Notes: generated by a model from the sequence alone, not told the origin. 64,000 nt of DNA from Paracoccaceae bacterium (GCA_026710155.1 JAPORQ010000015.1:1-64000); one strand, 5' to 3'. Shown: positions 26,495 through 36,762, counted from the first letter of the stretch. Numbers and translations: made by a program.

Positions 26495-27283
26495 ATGGAT
26501 GAACAATTGAAACAGCGGCTTGATGCCGCTTTGGAGATTTGCAAGGATGCCGGAGAGCTGGCGCTGAACAGATTTGGAAATCTCGAAAATCTGAAAGTTG
26601 AAAAAAAAGGGGTACAGGACCTGGTATCTGAAGCGGACCGGGAAGTCGAAGTTTTAATTCGGGATAAATTGTCAAAATATTTTCCTGATGATGGGTTGAT
26701 AGGCGAGGAATTTCAAAACAAGGGCCCTGGAAACTCACCCTATTCCTGGATCATTGACCCCATTGATGGTACAGCCAATTTCGTGAGGGGAATTTCGGTC
26801 TGGGCCGTGGTATTGGCTTGTGTAGATGACCAGGAAACTCAAATCGGTGTTGTATATGACCCAGTACATGAGGAAATGTTTTACGCCTGTAGGGGGCAAG
26901 GGTCCTATATGAATGGAAAACCCAATATTCCAAGTTTATCACAGGGTTTACATGATGGTTTGGTCGGTGTTGGGACATCAACCAAGGATGCCAAAAGCAA
27001 TATTGCCGATATGCTAGCTGAGTTGGTAAAAAGGAATGGTATCTTTAGTCGTAATGGTTCCGGAGCTATCAGTATAACATATGTGTCTTGTGGCAGATAT
27101 ATCGGTTATCTGGAAAGCCATATGAATGCTTGGGATTGTCTGGCAGCAATGTTAATCGTTGAGGAAGCAGGAGGTAAAGTAATGTATCTGGATTTACCTG
27201 ATATGATGGCCAATGGTGGAAAGGCTATTGTGGCTAGTCCTAATCTGGTTCAGGAAATTATTTATCTTTCCGAGCACTTGTAG
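26495..27283 (+). CDS. Inositol monophosphatase family protein
   Basis: 262 residues. Metal-binding motifs are EADREVE, GEEFQNKG, IIDPIDGTANFV and WDCLAAMLIVEEAGGK, all in order. The family removes phosphate from inositol monophosphate or related sugar phosphates with Mg2+; SuhB-like members also act in rRNA maturation. The motif WDxLAAxLIVEEAGG supports the inositol-phosphatase branch rather than CysQ. Zero bases separate it from the preceding amidotransferase gene. Confidence 0.9.
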   Translation: MDEQLKQRLDAALEICKDAGELALNRFGNLENLKVEKKGVQDLVSEADREVEVLIRDKLSKYFPDDGLIGEEFQNKGPGNSPYSWIIDPIDGTANFVRGISVWAVVLACVDDQETQIGVVYDPVHEEMFYACRGQGSYMNGKPNIPSLSQGLHDGLVGVGTSTKDAKSNIADMLAELVKRNGIFSRNGSGAISITYVSCGRYIGYLESHMNAWDCLAAMLIVEEAGGKVMYLDLPDMMANGGKAIVASPNLVQEIIYLSEHL

Positions 27284-27958
27284 AGATCTCTATTTGGTGG
27301 ATTGATTGTTTCAGGGGGTGCATATTCAAGTATGTAATCCCCATTTTTTTATTGGAATGGTCTATTTTATTCTTCGGAGGCTCTCCCATGCGAATTGCCG
27401 GATGGAGTAATTACCTCTTTTTTTGTTCTGCCTATCGACCAGCTTTACAAGGATTGGAACGAAAGCCAAAGGATTTAAAGCATTGGTCATTTTCTTAAAT
27501 CCTTTGCTTACCAATCAAGAATTGCTTGACCTTTGATAAGCACAAGGCCATATTATCTCCCCTAGGGGAGCGCAAGAAACTGGGCGACCTTGGTTTCAAG
27601 TGTCGCTCAACTATTTTACTCATTCAGTATCTTTTCCACGATTTCCTAGTATCCCGCCATTATTAAATTGGTGGAACTAGATACAATTATTGCTTGTTCA
27701 ATTCCAGAAACTGGCATTAATACCATTTCCAAAAAGTAAAGACTCATGGTGAATTGGAAAATTGGATTGAAATACCAGTCTCAAGATCATCATATTAAGA
27801 ACTTAAATGGGCTAAACCGTTGTAAAAATTGTGGTAAGAAAATCATCATGATTTAGAGTTATCGATTGATGGTTACTTTTGAGAAATGGTCTAATTTGGA
27901 TGTAAAAAAAACCCTGATATTTTTACTTGATATATTTTGATCATAGATGATGAAATCT
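27284..27958. other. Gene-poor 675-bp gap with fragments of two mobile-element ends
   Basis: TTCAAGTATGTAATCCCC (27325-27342) is a solo right end of the IS1595 type. CAAAGGATTTAA (27467-27478) and TTAAATCCTTTG (27495-27506) form a 12-bp perfect hairpin. GTATCCCGCCATTAT (27649-27663), preceded by TA, is identical to the left end of the IS630 element at 13106. The partner ends are absent. The gap has been a landing site that later lost most of the inserted DNA. Confidence 0.55.
27746..27856 (+). CDS. Tiny CxxC-containing ORF (36 aa)
   Basis: An ATG-TAG frame that reads MVNWKIGLKYQSQDHHIKNL, then NGLNRCKNCGKKIIMI. The RCKNCGKK part looks like a zinc knuckle half. There is no ribosome-binding site to speak of and no family I know. 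It could be a leftover from a transposase zinc ribbon in this IS-scarred gap. Confidence 0.2.
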   Translation: MVNWKIGLKYQSQDHHIKNLNGLNRCKNCGKKIIMI

Positions 27959-28438
27959 TTACGTAAATAACGATAGAACTTCTTTTTCTTCTTTGCATAT
28001 TTCCAATATATGCCAATTGTTTTTGGCGATATTGATTTTATTAACCGAGAGTGAAGATTGGTTTAATTTTTCTATATAACATGTGGGGATAAACCAAAAA
28101 TCTATTTCCTTATCTCCATTGTCTCTTTGAGACCTTACACCGACTACAATATCTGACGTTTCCCTGTTCTGTATGTACTCTTTAATACCAGACTTGTATT
28201 CTCTGTCAGCACCGCCTCTAATTCCTCCCCTAAAAGATACACTGCCACTACCTGAAACAGTTTTAACTTGAATTCTAATAATATTCGACTTGTCAATTTC
28301 GACAACCAAATCATATGTTGAATGGGGCAAATCTACTCTCGACGCATTATAACCTCGCTCTAGTAATGCAGCAAGCAATCTATTCTCATTTGCAAATCCT
28401 TTTGCTGATGCCAGCTTACCCTTTTCCGTAATCTTCAT
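27959..28438 (-). CDS. Putative type II restriction endonuclease
   Basis: 159 residues. STYDLVVEIDKSNIIRIQVK supplies D43, E47 and Q57-x-K59, the D...(E/Q)XK centre of PD-(D/E)XK nucleases, after an N-terminal helix with Glu18. It is smaller than most restriction enzymes. Its ATG overlaps the methyltransferase stop by 4 bases (ATGA), methylase first. This tight link is the chief reason for calling it a restriction enzyme; holliday-junction-resolvase-like relatives share the fold. The recognition site cannot be predicted. Confidence 0.65.
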   Translation of the reverse strand: MKITEKGKLASAKGFANENRLLAALLERGYNASRVDLPHSTYDLVVEIDKSNIIRIQVKTVSGSGSVSFRGGIRGGADREYKSGIKEYIQNRETSDIVVGVRSQRDNGDKEIDFWFIPTCYIEKLNQSSLSVNKINIAKNNWHILEICKEEKEVLSLFT

Positions 28439-29691
28439 TTCTTTAGCACCAAGATATGATCGTCATTGATTCTTTCCTCTCTAGGTACCTTAATAAAATG
28501 GTTGATAATTCCGGAAATAAAATTTTTCTCAACTTCAAATCCTATACTAGGGGCAATCTCCTTGAAGTATCGCCAAGATTCAAATCGAATACCTCTGACA
28601 AGATTATTTCCAATGACGACAACATATCTTTTTCCAGGCTTTAATACTCGGTAAACCTCGCGTAAATTGCTTTCCATATCATCGATATACTTCGATGCAA
28701 TATAGGCCCTTCTCGGATCTAATTCATAAATACTTTCAATTGTCTTATTGGCTTGTTTAGAAGTGGTTTTATGTAATTTCTTATAATCCTTTGCTACAAC
28801 CACTTCCGTACCGACATGTTGCTGTTTTAATTCCTTCAGGGAACCCGATGCAAATCCAAGCCAATATAATTCCAACTGATGTGTTCTTGGATAATCTACT
28901 GCATTCATGTAAGGTGGCGATGTTAAAGCCAAATCAACACTATCATCTACCAAAGCATTTAAATTTCTTGCATCCAAATCATCAGGAATATAAACATCCC
29001 CTTTTGGCTTAGCTTGGGCCAAACCAATCATGCCTTTGGTGTTGTTTTCTACTCTTTTCAAGAACAAGGAAATAGCGTCCCCTTTGCTTACTTTTTTGTT
29101 GAGTTTTTTTCTAATAACTGTGCGGGTGCAATTATTATCAGCTTGTGAAACAGCACGAATTACTGATGAAAAGCATACGAGGAAGAAATTTTTAACTTCT
29201 TGTGAATGGTCTAATTCTTGTATGGTGAATTTTATGTAAGCAAGTTCCTTGAGTATATATGGTTTAAACCAATTGTCACGATAAGGAAATTCAGGAATTC
29301 CATTTACAAATGACTTGGTTTCATATTGATTTATTAAATCGAGTAATTGATTCTTGGCAGAAATTAGGGCTTTTTCCTCTAGGAAAGTGGTTTTTGCAGT
29401 AGAAACAAATCTTGAAAATTTGTCTACATCTACTCCGATACTGTTCCTACCAAGCAATGAAGCTTCCAAATTTGTTGTTCCGCTTCCCATAAATGGATCA
29501 AGTACCAAATCTCCTTGTTTTGAGTATTTTTCAATTATCCATCTAGGTAATTCTGGAAAAAATTTTGCAGGATATTTGTGTATGCTATGGGTATATAGCC
29601 TTTGATCCTTGCTAAGAAATAAAAATCGTTGATTATTCGCAACAGGCAAATCAACCGGTATTGAACCTGTAACTTTAAGTGCCTCAGTCAT
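28435..29691 (-). CDS. Type II DNA methyltransferase (N4-cytosine/N6-adenine class)
   Basis: 418 residues from the ATG preceded by AGGAGAAAGGAAC; the frame opens 6 codons earlier. Motif I is DPFMGSGTT (from residue 65), and the catalytic motif TSPPYMNAVDYPRTHQ lies near residue 260, so motif I comes first. TSPPY favours an N4-cytosine methylase. It would protect host DNA against the overlapping nuclease gene downstream. The G+C content is low compared with the 3-16 kb region, consistent with acquisition. The gap up to the helicase gene (29692-29894) is AT-rich and empty. Confidence 0.85.
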   Translation of the reverse strand: MTEALKVTGSIPVDLPVANNQRFLFLSKDQRLYTHSIHKYPAKFFPELPRWIIEKYSKQGDLVLDPFMGSGTTNLEASLLGRNSIGVDVDKFSRFVSTAKTTFLEEKALISAKNQLLDLINQYETKSFVNGIPEFPYRDNWFKPYILKELAYIKFTIQELDHSQEVKNFFLVCFSSVIRAVSQADNNCTRTVIRKKLNKKVSKGDAISLFLKRVENNTKGMIGLAQAKPKGDVYIPDDLDARNLNALVDDSVDLALTSPPYMNAVDYPRTHQLELYWLGFASGSLKELKQQHVGTEVVVAKDYKKLHKTTSKQANKTIESIYELDPRRAYIASKYIDDMESNLREVYRVLKPGKRYVVVIGNNLVRGIRFESWRYFKEIAPSIGFEVEKNFISGIINHFIKVPREERINDDHILVLKK

Positions 29692-29894
29692 GTTCCTTTC
29701 TCCTAACAAAGGTACTTAAATTACTTACAAACTAAAATTACTACTTCAGTAACTTACATGTAGTAAAAAATTATTCGGTAATTTTTGTGCCGATATTTAG
29801 TTCTATATTTGATTGGGTTAATTATCTAACTTGGGTTAATAGGTCAAATTTCTCATCAAAGATTCGAGTTGATTGTAAGTATATCATTTAACAT

Positions 29895-32800
29895 TTAATC
29901 AAACAGACTCCTCACCAGATTTTCCCTCTTCTCAAGAAAACTGTATTTAAGGTTGAGCCTGTTGGATTCCACATCCTTGATAATTTCACTGATTTTATTC
30001 CTGTTCCACCAATCCGTAGTCAGGGGGAGACCCTCAAGGTTTGAAAAAATGGTTTGATAAAGGTTTCTGTGTTCAGGAAAATCAAAACACAGGTTGGTGG
30101 CATTGCCAGAATAATTTCCCTTGGGTTCAACCCGGAATATTTTTCCGAGTTCCTGACGGTTGTTGTAAAAGCTTTCAGCACCAAATTCTTCCTCACCATC
30201 AGGTCTGAATTGTTTCTCTTCATAGGGAAAAGTGAAATATCCCCTTAGGGCATGAACATCAAATCGGCTTCTGAAAAGTCGAATGCAAACAATCTCTTCC
30301 TTGCCGGAATTTACCCTGAAACAAATACTTTGGCCCTTTAACTTGTTCCCGATCAACAAATTTGTCAGGGCGATTGCCACCCGACCAGACGGTACGGCTA
30401 CAGGTAACTTTGTCAAGTCAACATTTCCCTTGCTCATGACAACGCCTCTTTGCAGAACTCCATATTTGTCCCTGAAGAGAGAAAGGGCACCCAATCTGTG
30501 TTGATTTGCTTCCCCTATGGCCGCTAAATGATTGCCGACCAGAATTTGTACAGGTGTCTTGCGTTCCATTTGACTTTGTTTGTTGAACTCCTTCAGATGC
30601 CGTAGGTTTTCACCTGAATAGAGGCCCATTTGAAAGCGGATGGAATTTTCAGGCATGGCAACCAGCCTGTTAAGAAAAATCTGACTTGGTTCCGAATCTC
30701 CCGGAGAAATTATCTTTATTCTGTAAGCCTGGGGTAAATGGGCAAACTGTATTTTTGGTGGAAACAGCTTCACAATCGTACGAAGGGACGTATCCTTGGT
30801 TGATCCATCATCAATTTGAATAACAATCCCCGGTTTGATTTTTTTCAACAGGCTAACCAGTCTTTTCAGGATATCGAATTTGCGTCTAAATCGATATGGT
30901 TGATCGTGGAGATTATCGATGGCATCCCCAAAACTGATACCCGGAGGGAGCAAATTCTGTAGATATGTTGCCAGATTGGATTCCAAATGCTCCCCAAATG
31001 GGGCAAATCCATCAATTCCGTCTACAATTCGTGATTTGCCAACGAGGCTACTCAGTTCCTCACTACTGATTGGTTCTTCGTGGAAATGGTGAATACCGGT
31101 TGCAATGTACAGGGGTCTTAAAAAGGCTGAGGAATCAATGTCGCGATGGTCTATCTCCTGTCCGGAATACAAAACATTTGCCTTGATGTCGATATAGCCT
31201 TCCAACTCCTTTGGTTTGAGAGGATTCGCATTGATACTGTCCAACTCTTCGACGATGGCTTCGAATTCATAGCGTAGTAAATCAACAAGCTCTGTCTGCT
31301 CGGATGAATTCAGGACAATGGATCGTGATAGAACTTTATTGGCAAAGGATTGTGAGAGACTACTGCTTGTATTGATGGTTTGGTTTTGGCCAAAATTTAT
31401 GGTATGGTTTTCCTGCTCACCATCCGTGCTGATCGGACCACTGAAGCCAAGCTTTCTGGCATAAACTGGATTGGCTTCAATCACCTGTCTGGCCGCCTGA
31501 TCACCAATTATGTTCAGGAAATCGGGTATATCGTCAAGCAGTAACGGATGAGATCGATTGCCGTCGACACTGGCTCCCATTGCCCGAAGTTTGCAATTCC
31601 TCTGCTGCATGATCCGCATTTCCGGAACCAGGCCGGTCATTACGGATACAACCCTGGGGCGGTGAACCTGACCATAACGATTGCTTCGACCCTGTGATTG
31701 GACATACTTTATTATGTCAAGCGGTGTTTCCATTTCAATCAGCGAACGGGGCCTTTGATCCTTGAAATCAGCCGAAGAGTGGTAGGAGCCACCCGTAGCA
31801 CCAGCCATATTGTACATCAGTACATCCAATTCGCCATTATTGTATCTTTCAATGATTTGTTGCCGACCCGTATTCGGTTTCCTGATGATTTTATTGTCCC
31901 GATAGGCCAGATTACGTCCTGAAATCTCCCCAACCTTGATCTCCTTCTCAGCAAGTTTGTCTATCAGGGAATCAATCGGTGAAACAGGCAAATCAGGATC
32001 GATCAAATCAATTTTTTCATCGATTTCACCAGCCAATTGCTTTATATCCTCATATTGGTCCCTGGCATCTACCTCCTCGTTGGCAATGGTAATTTTGTAA
32101 ATGCTGTCGGTAACTCGCCTGATCTGGTCAGCCAGGGTTAAATTCAACTCCTTGGATTGCAGGATTTCATTGCCGGCGGCAACCAGTTCGTTCAGAAGGA
32201 CTTCGCCGGTTGAATGAAAGGATATCAGAGGCTTGCGGCCCTCATTGATTTCATTGATCACCTCGGACACAACCTGATCAATCTTGACGGCATTTATCAT
32301 CAGCCTGGAAAGTCGTGCCAGATGGCTCCCCGGAGACATGCCGTACTGGTTTGATGTTTCAGACTCGGTTTGAGCGGTGGCCCTGTCAAAGCCATTGTTC
32401 AACAACCAGGTATAATGATTTCCCTTGGCCTGCCCCACCAGGGCACTTACCCTGAGTGAACAATCAAGCACCAGTTCTATCAGCGGGGAAAACCTGTCCA
32501 TTATACCCTGATACCTGACTATGGTTTCATCCCTCGGCAGCCTCACCTGAAAATCTATGTTCGACAGATCATGATCCCGACGCAGGAAAACACCATCTTC
32601 GGCCAACATTGAAGCAAAACTCTCCTCGGCTGATTCACCTCCCGCAAACTTGATTCTAAGGATATTGTTGAGTCGATAACCCTCGACATTGGGCAAAAGG
32701 GGCTTGTACAGATCCCCATTATACTGGTTCCTCATTGGGGTTGCCGTCGAGAAAATGACATTGGAACGCCCAACTGCCCCGATCATGTCCCTGATGGCCT

Positions 32801-34913
32801 GACCTGTATGTGAACGAAAGCTTATCGCATTCTGGGACTCGTCTAGTACGAGGAGTGTGTCCTTATCAAGTGCATTTTTGGCCCATTTTCTCGAAGGTGC
32901 ATCCTCACCCCGAAACTGCGAATAATTGGTGATGATAAGATTGCATTCCGCCGGCCATTGTTCGGAGAGGTAAAGTTCCTTTCTCAATTTGGCAGGCAGG
33001 GTCCGTATATTTTCAACTTGGCCAATACCTCTTGCTCCTTGCCCTTTCATGGGACTGTCATTGCGGGATAGGGTAACGGTTTTCACCGCCAGAATGATCG
33101 GCTTCAATTGGTCAAGAACATTTATACTTCTGAAATCCCGCCAGACATCTGGGATATTGATTTCGGTATTTTCCGTGAAATATATTACCTTCTTGCCTTC
33201 CCTGATGGCTTTGGCAGAAATTGCGGCCAGGCTTCTGCCCTTGCCTATACCAGTCTGATCGGCCAGCAAAAATCCCCTGTTTCTCCTCCGTGCAACCTCG
33301 GCCATTGCGATTGCATCAACCTGCTCCGCGATCAGGACTTGAGCCAGCTCCTCCTCTGTCTTGCCGAGCCATTTGGCCACGACACAGTCAACACCACCCT
33401 CCTTCTCGAAAACCTTTGCCACACGAGACAGGGCAATGGTGGTTGAATTCTCCAGTGCCTTGGGGATCATGGTATAAGTCTTCGATACCTTTGACAGAGG
33501 AACATAAATCCTTTGCCGATCGTTTTCTTCCAGATCCTCTGCGCCAACTCCTGGCTTCTGGTGCTCCTCTTCCCATTCGATTATTCTTTTCTTGGATCTG
33601 AGTACTTCCTGGTATAGTCGGTCCAGATCGTTTAATCCATCGACCTTGAAGGTTCGTTTGACTGCCTCGGGAACACTTTGGTCAACATGTACCCTTTTGG
33701 AACCAATGATTAGAAGGGTCGTGGGGTCGCCACCATAATTTCCGATTGCTACATGGGGCTGGATTTCAGCAACAATTTCAAATGTATAGGTTTTCCCGAT
33801 CTCGTGCCTGATGTCGTCCACGGGCCTTGAGGACGCTTCATCTGAAACAAAAAACAGACTTCTGCCCTCTGCTTTTCTTTGGCCCAGAATGTTGGCAATC
33901 CTCTCCGCAAGTTGCTCGGACCGGGCAGTGGTCAGATCGTAAACCTGGGTTTGAAAATTCTTTTTGGCATATATCCTTGGCAGCCCCTTGGCCAACCAAC
34001 CCGTACCAAGATAGTCAATCTCCTTGTCTTGGCGGGTCAGCCTTTTGAGCAAAATCAACAAATTTATGGATGGTAACAGCCCCTCTTCACTATCTGGGTC
34101 AGTTTCAATCAAGGGTCCGAGATGTTGGGCCATCCTGACTGCCGTGTGGTAACTCTTGCGATTTCCTGAATTTTCAACTGCCTGTTGAAGGAGTTGTTCA
34201 ACCAATTCCTCCTTGATCGCAGCCATGAATTCTGTTTCATTTGGTTCGCCTTCTTCCAGGGTTTCCCTTTCGAGGGCGGCAGACATCAGATCCCGAAAAT
34301 CGCTTTCCCTGATCGAGTGGTCCCTGGCCATATGTAGAATACTTGCTGCAAGGGTTTTCGAGTCTTCAATGGATTTGGCCCGCAAATAATAGGTGTGGTG
34401 ATGATCCCTTGATTCCAAATGAAGCACGGGAACACCCTCCCTGTTGTTTTTCTTGCTGTACCTGTTGCCGGAAAAGTCATTGAAGATATCAATACCATGG
34501 GAGTTTTGGCCGATATACTGCAATCCGGGAGGTTTCCGGTCGTCAACCAAATGCGGGTTTTGGTGTTCATCCCACTCTATCTCCGTCAAGGAAATCGAAC
34601 TGTTTGATTCGTCACCGCTTGCAAGATTTATCTCCTTGCCCCCAAACTCCCTAACCAATTGCCGGAGTTCCCGGTCCCAACCCTTGTTCCTGATAGGGAG
34701 GTAAAAGGTTTGTTGATTGGCAATTGCCAGAAATCCCATCTCTCCTGCCATTTGCCTGAGTCGCTCAAGGCAGTCCTGATCATCTGCCCGAAGTAACAGT
34801 CCGGTGCCTCCATTTGTTCTCGACACGTTGTACAAGGCAATTTTACCCCCTGTAAATTGAAACCATCGCTTTGGTGGGTTATCATTGGTTATCTGGGACA
34901 AATCGAACTCCAT
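29895..34913 (-). CDS. Strawberry-notch-type superfamily 2 helicase (1672 aa)
   Basis: The ATPase half has GFLLADQTGIGKGRSLAA (Walker A region near residue 556), LVLDESQNAI (Walker B, near 689) and IFSTATPMRNQ (motif III, near 724). The second helicase half shows LDIIKYVQSQGRSNRYGQVH (motif VI, near 1078), the layout of the SNO/MDV helicase group. The first 500 residues and last 550 have no match I know. Bacterial SNO proteins are found on large plasmids, integrative elements and phages. Next to it lie a gene of unknown function (95 bases upstream) and a restriction-modification pair downstream, all in one direction. Confidence 0.8.
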   Translation of the reverse strand: MEFDLSQITNDNPPKRWFQFTGGKIALYNVSRTNGGTGLLLRADDQDCLERLRQMAGEMGFLAIANQQTFYLPIRNKGWDRELRQLVREFGGKEINLASGDESNSSISLTEIEWDEHQNPHLVDDRKPPGLQYIGQNSHGIDIFNDFSGNRYSKKNNREGVPVLHLESRDHHHTYYLRAKSIEDSKTLAASILHMARDHSIRESDFRDLMSAALERETLEEGEPNETEFMAAIKEELVEQLLQQAVENSGNRKSYHTAVRMAQHLGPLIETDPDSEEGLLPSINLLILLKRLTRQDKEIDYLGTGWLAKGLPRIYAKKNFQTQVYDLTTARSEQLAERIANILGQRKAEGRSLFFVSDEASSRPVDDIRHEIGKTYTFEIVAEIQPHVAIGNYGGDPTTLLIIGSKRVHVDQSVPEAVKRTFKVDGLNDLDRLYQEVLRSKKRIIEWEEEHQKPGVGAEDLEENDRQRIYVPLSKVSKTYTMIPKALENSTTIALSRVAKVFEKEGGVDCVVAKWLGKTEEELAQVLIAEQVDAIAMAEVARRRNRGFLLADQTGIGKGRSLAAISAKAIREGKKVIYFTENTEINIPDVWRDFRSINVLDQLKPIILAVKTVTLSRNDSPMKGQGARGIGQVENIRTLPAKLRKELYLSEQWPAECNLIITNYSQFRGEDAPSRKWAKNALDKDTLLVLDESQNAISFRSHTGQAIRDMIGAVGRSNVIFSTATPMRNQYNGDLYKPLLPNVEGYRLNNILRIKFAGGESAEESFASMLAEDGVFLRRDHDLSNIDFQVRLPRDETIVRYQGIMDRFSPLIELVLDCSLRVSALVGQAKGNHYTWLLNNGFDRATAQTESETSNQYGMSPGSHLARLSRLMINAVKIDQVVSEVINEINEGRKPLISFHSTGEVLLNELVAAGNEILQSKELNLTLADQIRRVTDSIYKITIANEEVDARDQYEDIKQLAGEIDEKIDLIDPDLPVSPIDSLIDKLAEKEIKVGEISGRNLAYRDNKIIRKPNTGRQQIIERYNNGELDVLMYNMAGATGGSYHSSADFKDQRPRSLIEMETPLDIIKYVQSQGRSNRYGQVHRPRVVSVMTGLVPEMRIMQQRNCKLRAMGASVDGNRSHPLLLDDIPDFLNIIGDQAARQVIEANPVYARKLGFSGPISTDGEQENHTINFGQNQTINTSSSLSQSFANKVLSRSIVLNSSEQTELVDLLRYEFEAIVEELDSINANPLKPKELEGYIDIKANVLYSGQEIDHRDIDSSAFLRPLYIATGIHHFHEEPISSEELSSLVGKSRIVDGIDGFAPFGEHLESNLATYLQNLLPPGISFGDAIDNLHDQPYRFRRKFDILKRLVSLLKKIKPGIVIQIDDGSTKDTSLRTIVKLFPPKIQFAHLPQAYRIKIISPGDSEPSQIFLNRLVAMPENSIRFQMGLYSGENLRHLKEFNKQSQMERKTPVQILVGNHLAAIGEANQHRLGALSLFRDKYGVLQRGVVMSKGNVDLTKLPVAVPSGRVAIALTNLLIGNKLKGQSICFRVNSGKEEIVCIRLFRSRFDVHALRGYFTFPYEEKQFRPDGEEEFGAESFYNNRQELGKIFRVEPKGNYSGNATNLCFDFPEHRNLYQTIFSNLEGLPLTTDWWNRNKISEIIKDVESNRLNLKYSFLEKRENLVRSLFD

Positions 34914-35008
34914 GTCTTGATTCTGTTAAAGCATTTTGATTTACCAGGATGCAGATCAAATAAAACACCTGCAAGATTGACTAAGTAATTGGAAAAACAC
35001 AGGGTTTA

Positions 35009-36310
35009 TTACTCGGGTACAAGTCCACTATTTTCATTTTGCGGAGTGTTGTCAATTATCTTCGTCATTGCGTTGTCATTTCTTTTTTCCATTGGGCTGG
35101 TCTCTCGCACCAGTGATTTGTTTTTTTCAATGACGGTAAGGGTTTGAGAAACAAGGTTACGAAAGCCTGTAAAGTATCTCTGGATGGAATCCCCATCAGA
35201 AGGGGTTGGTACAAAATCCCTTGATACGGCTGGTCCCATTGATCTGGTTTTGGTCACAAAACGACTTTCCTGTCCATTTTCGGATTTGTAACTTTTGATC
35301 ATTGCCGTTGATAGGGCATATCCGTATGTAGGCACTTTTGGCGGTTCAATTTCCAGGTCTCGGAAAAATCTTTCTATATCGGAAGTCCAAATACCTGTCC
35401 ACCCATATTCGGCAAAAGCACCCTTGGCATTTTTATCCAACCCGGCAAGAAAATACTTTTCCAATTCACTGGTTCTGGCATTTTTTGATTGTTTCAAGGC
35501 TGCTTCAATTCTATAACCGATACCTCCCGTGCAGTAATCCCTGATAGCAATACTGGCAAAAGTTCCGTTGTCAATTGATTCGGCTGTCCCGGGACTGACG
35601 AATATGGTTTCCAGGGGAACCACATCTATTATTCCACCCCGTTGGTGTGCGAGTTCAATTTTTGAAAGGATTGGGTCGGCAAGAGCATTGAAGGAAGCTT
35701 CCTCTGTCGGGATTGGTTGACCATCCTTCCATCCCCTCCATAATACCATTGTTTCTCTTGGTTCATTCGGTACAACAATTCGCAGGAAGGCAGCATTACC
35801 ATTCGAAAAACAAGCTTTGACAGCCTCGTGCACATCCGAAGGCTGTTCGTTGGATTGGGCATTGTCGGTATCCAGAATAAAGGCCCTGTACATCGTTGCA
35901 TTATTTGATTTGAACCTTCTTATCCCTCCTCCAATTTCAAGCACTGGAGCAATTTGAATTGGAACGTTGACCTTGAGTTCCGATTCCGGATCGGCAAATT
36001 TGTTTACCCAGTTTGCCTTGAACTCGTTGTTCAATTCCCGGACCGTACTGAAAGCCAGATACCCCTCGGGAGGTGTATGAATTTTTTCACCCGGCCTGGC
36101 AATGTCCACAAATTTCGCAACCTTATCGTTGGAATGAGTTCTGTTCAAGCATACCGAAACCACCTTGCCCTGAAGTGGACCGCCTATAACCTCACCCTCG
36201 ACAGCACCGGGATAACAATCTGCAACATTCCTATCTAAATCATATCGCTTTACTTTGAGTACCAGGTTCCGATGATACTTCGCCCTGTTGGGGCTTGGCC
36301 ACTGTTTCAT
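35009..36310 (-). CDS. Hypothetical protein (433 aa) paired with the SNO helicase
   Basis: The frame starts MKQWPSPNRAKYHRNLVLKV at the ATG after GGAGAG; an ATG four codons earlier overlaps that site. Early residues (GEVIGGPLQGKVVSVCLNRT) look like a beta-barrel, with later mixed alpha/beta. No catalytic motif is clear. It has no signal peptide. The gene precedes the helicase by 95 bases in the same direction, so they are probably co-transcribed. I cannot name a family; a mobile-element accessory role is likely from context only. Confidence 0.6.
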   Translation of the reverse strand: MKQWPSPNRAKYHRNLVLKVKRYDLDRNVADCYPGAVEGEVIGGPLQGKVVSVCLNRTHSNDKVAKFVDIARPGEKIHTPPEGYLAFSTVRELNNEFKANWVNKFADPESELKVNVPIQIAPVLEIGGGIRRFKSNNATMYRAFILDTDNAQSNEQPSDVHEAVKACFSNGNAAFLRIVVPNEPRETMVLWRGWKDGQPIPTEEASFNALADPILSKIELAHQRGGIIDVVPLETIFVSPGTAESIDNGTFASIAIRDYCTGGIGYRIEAALKQSKNARTSELEKYFLAGLDKNAKGAFAEYGWTGIWTSDIERFFRDLEIEPPKVPTYGYALSTAMIKSYKSENGQESRFVTKTRSMGPAVSRDFVPTPSDGDSIQRYFTGFRNLVSQTLTVIEKNKSLVRETSPMEKRNDNAMTKIIDNTPQNENSGLVPE

Positions 36311-36409
36311 TACTCTCTCCATTCATTTGCAATTACGGCAAACTTGTTGCCTTTTTCATTCATTGTTCCTCGGAATGGTGTAAGTAACCTCAAGTTTCGA
36401 AAATTTAGT

Positions 36410-36600
36410 TGTGGATAACTTTTTTAGGCTTTTCAACTTGACCCGGTTGTTGAGACTTTCTGCCATACCGTTACTGACACAACTGCATTGATATTTCCCA
36501 ATAGTATGGTCCCTGACCATGCGTTCAGGTTCCTTGATTGGTTCCAGACGACACCCCCTGATCTAATTGAGCCAACAGTTCCACCCTTTCAGGACCAAGC
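36410..36600 (-). pseudogene. Possible transposase C-terminal relic
   Basis: On the minus strand a frame reads MVRDHTIGKYQCSCVSNGMA followed by ESLNNRVKLKSLKK. 'SNGxxExLNNxxKxxK' resembles the last catalytic region of ISL3-type transposases. It is short and shows no start. The rest of the 36311-36762 gap has nothing I recognise. Confidence 0.3.
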
Positions 36601-36762
36601 CGCGATGAATGTATTTCCACATAGTTTGTGAAGAAATTACACTTGCATTTCACTTTCCACTTTATAACTGAAATCAACGAAATCCTCTAAAAGGGTAGAA
36701 AACCCAAGTATTTTTAGACTGGAGTGGAATAAAACCCTAAAGTAGGTTAGGACCGATCCCAA

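Noticed and set aside
29895-34913. The helicase as a type I restriction or BREX/DISARM helicase
   Set aside because: Motif VI (QSQGRSNRYGQVH) and the overall size fit the strawberry-notch group, not HsdR, DrmA/D or BrxHI.
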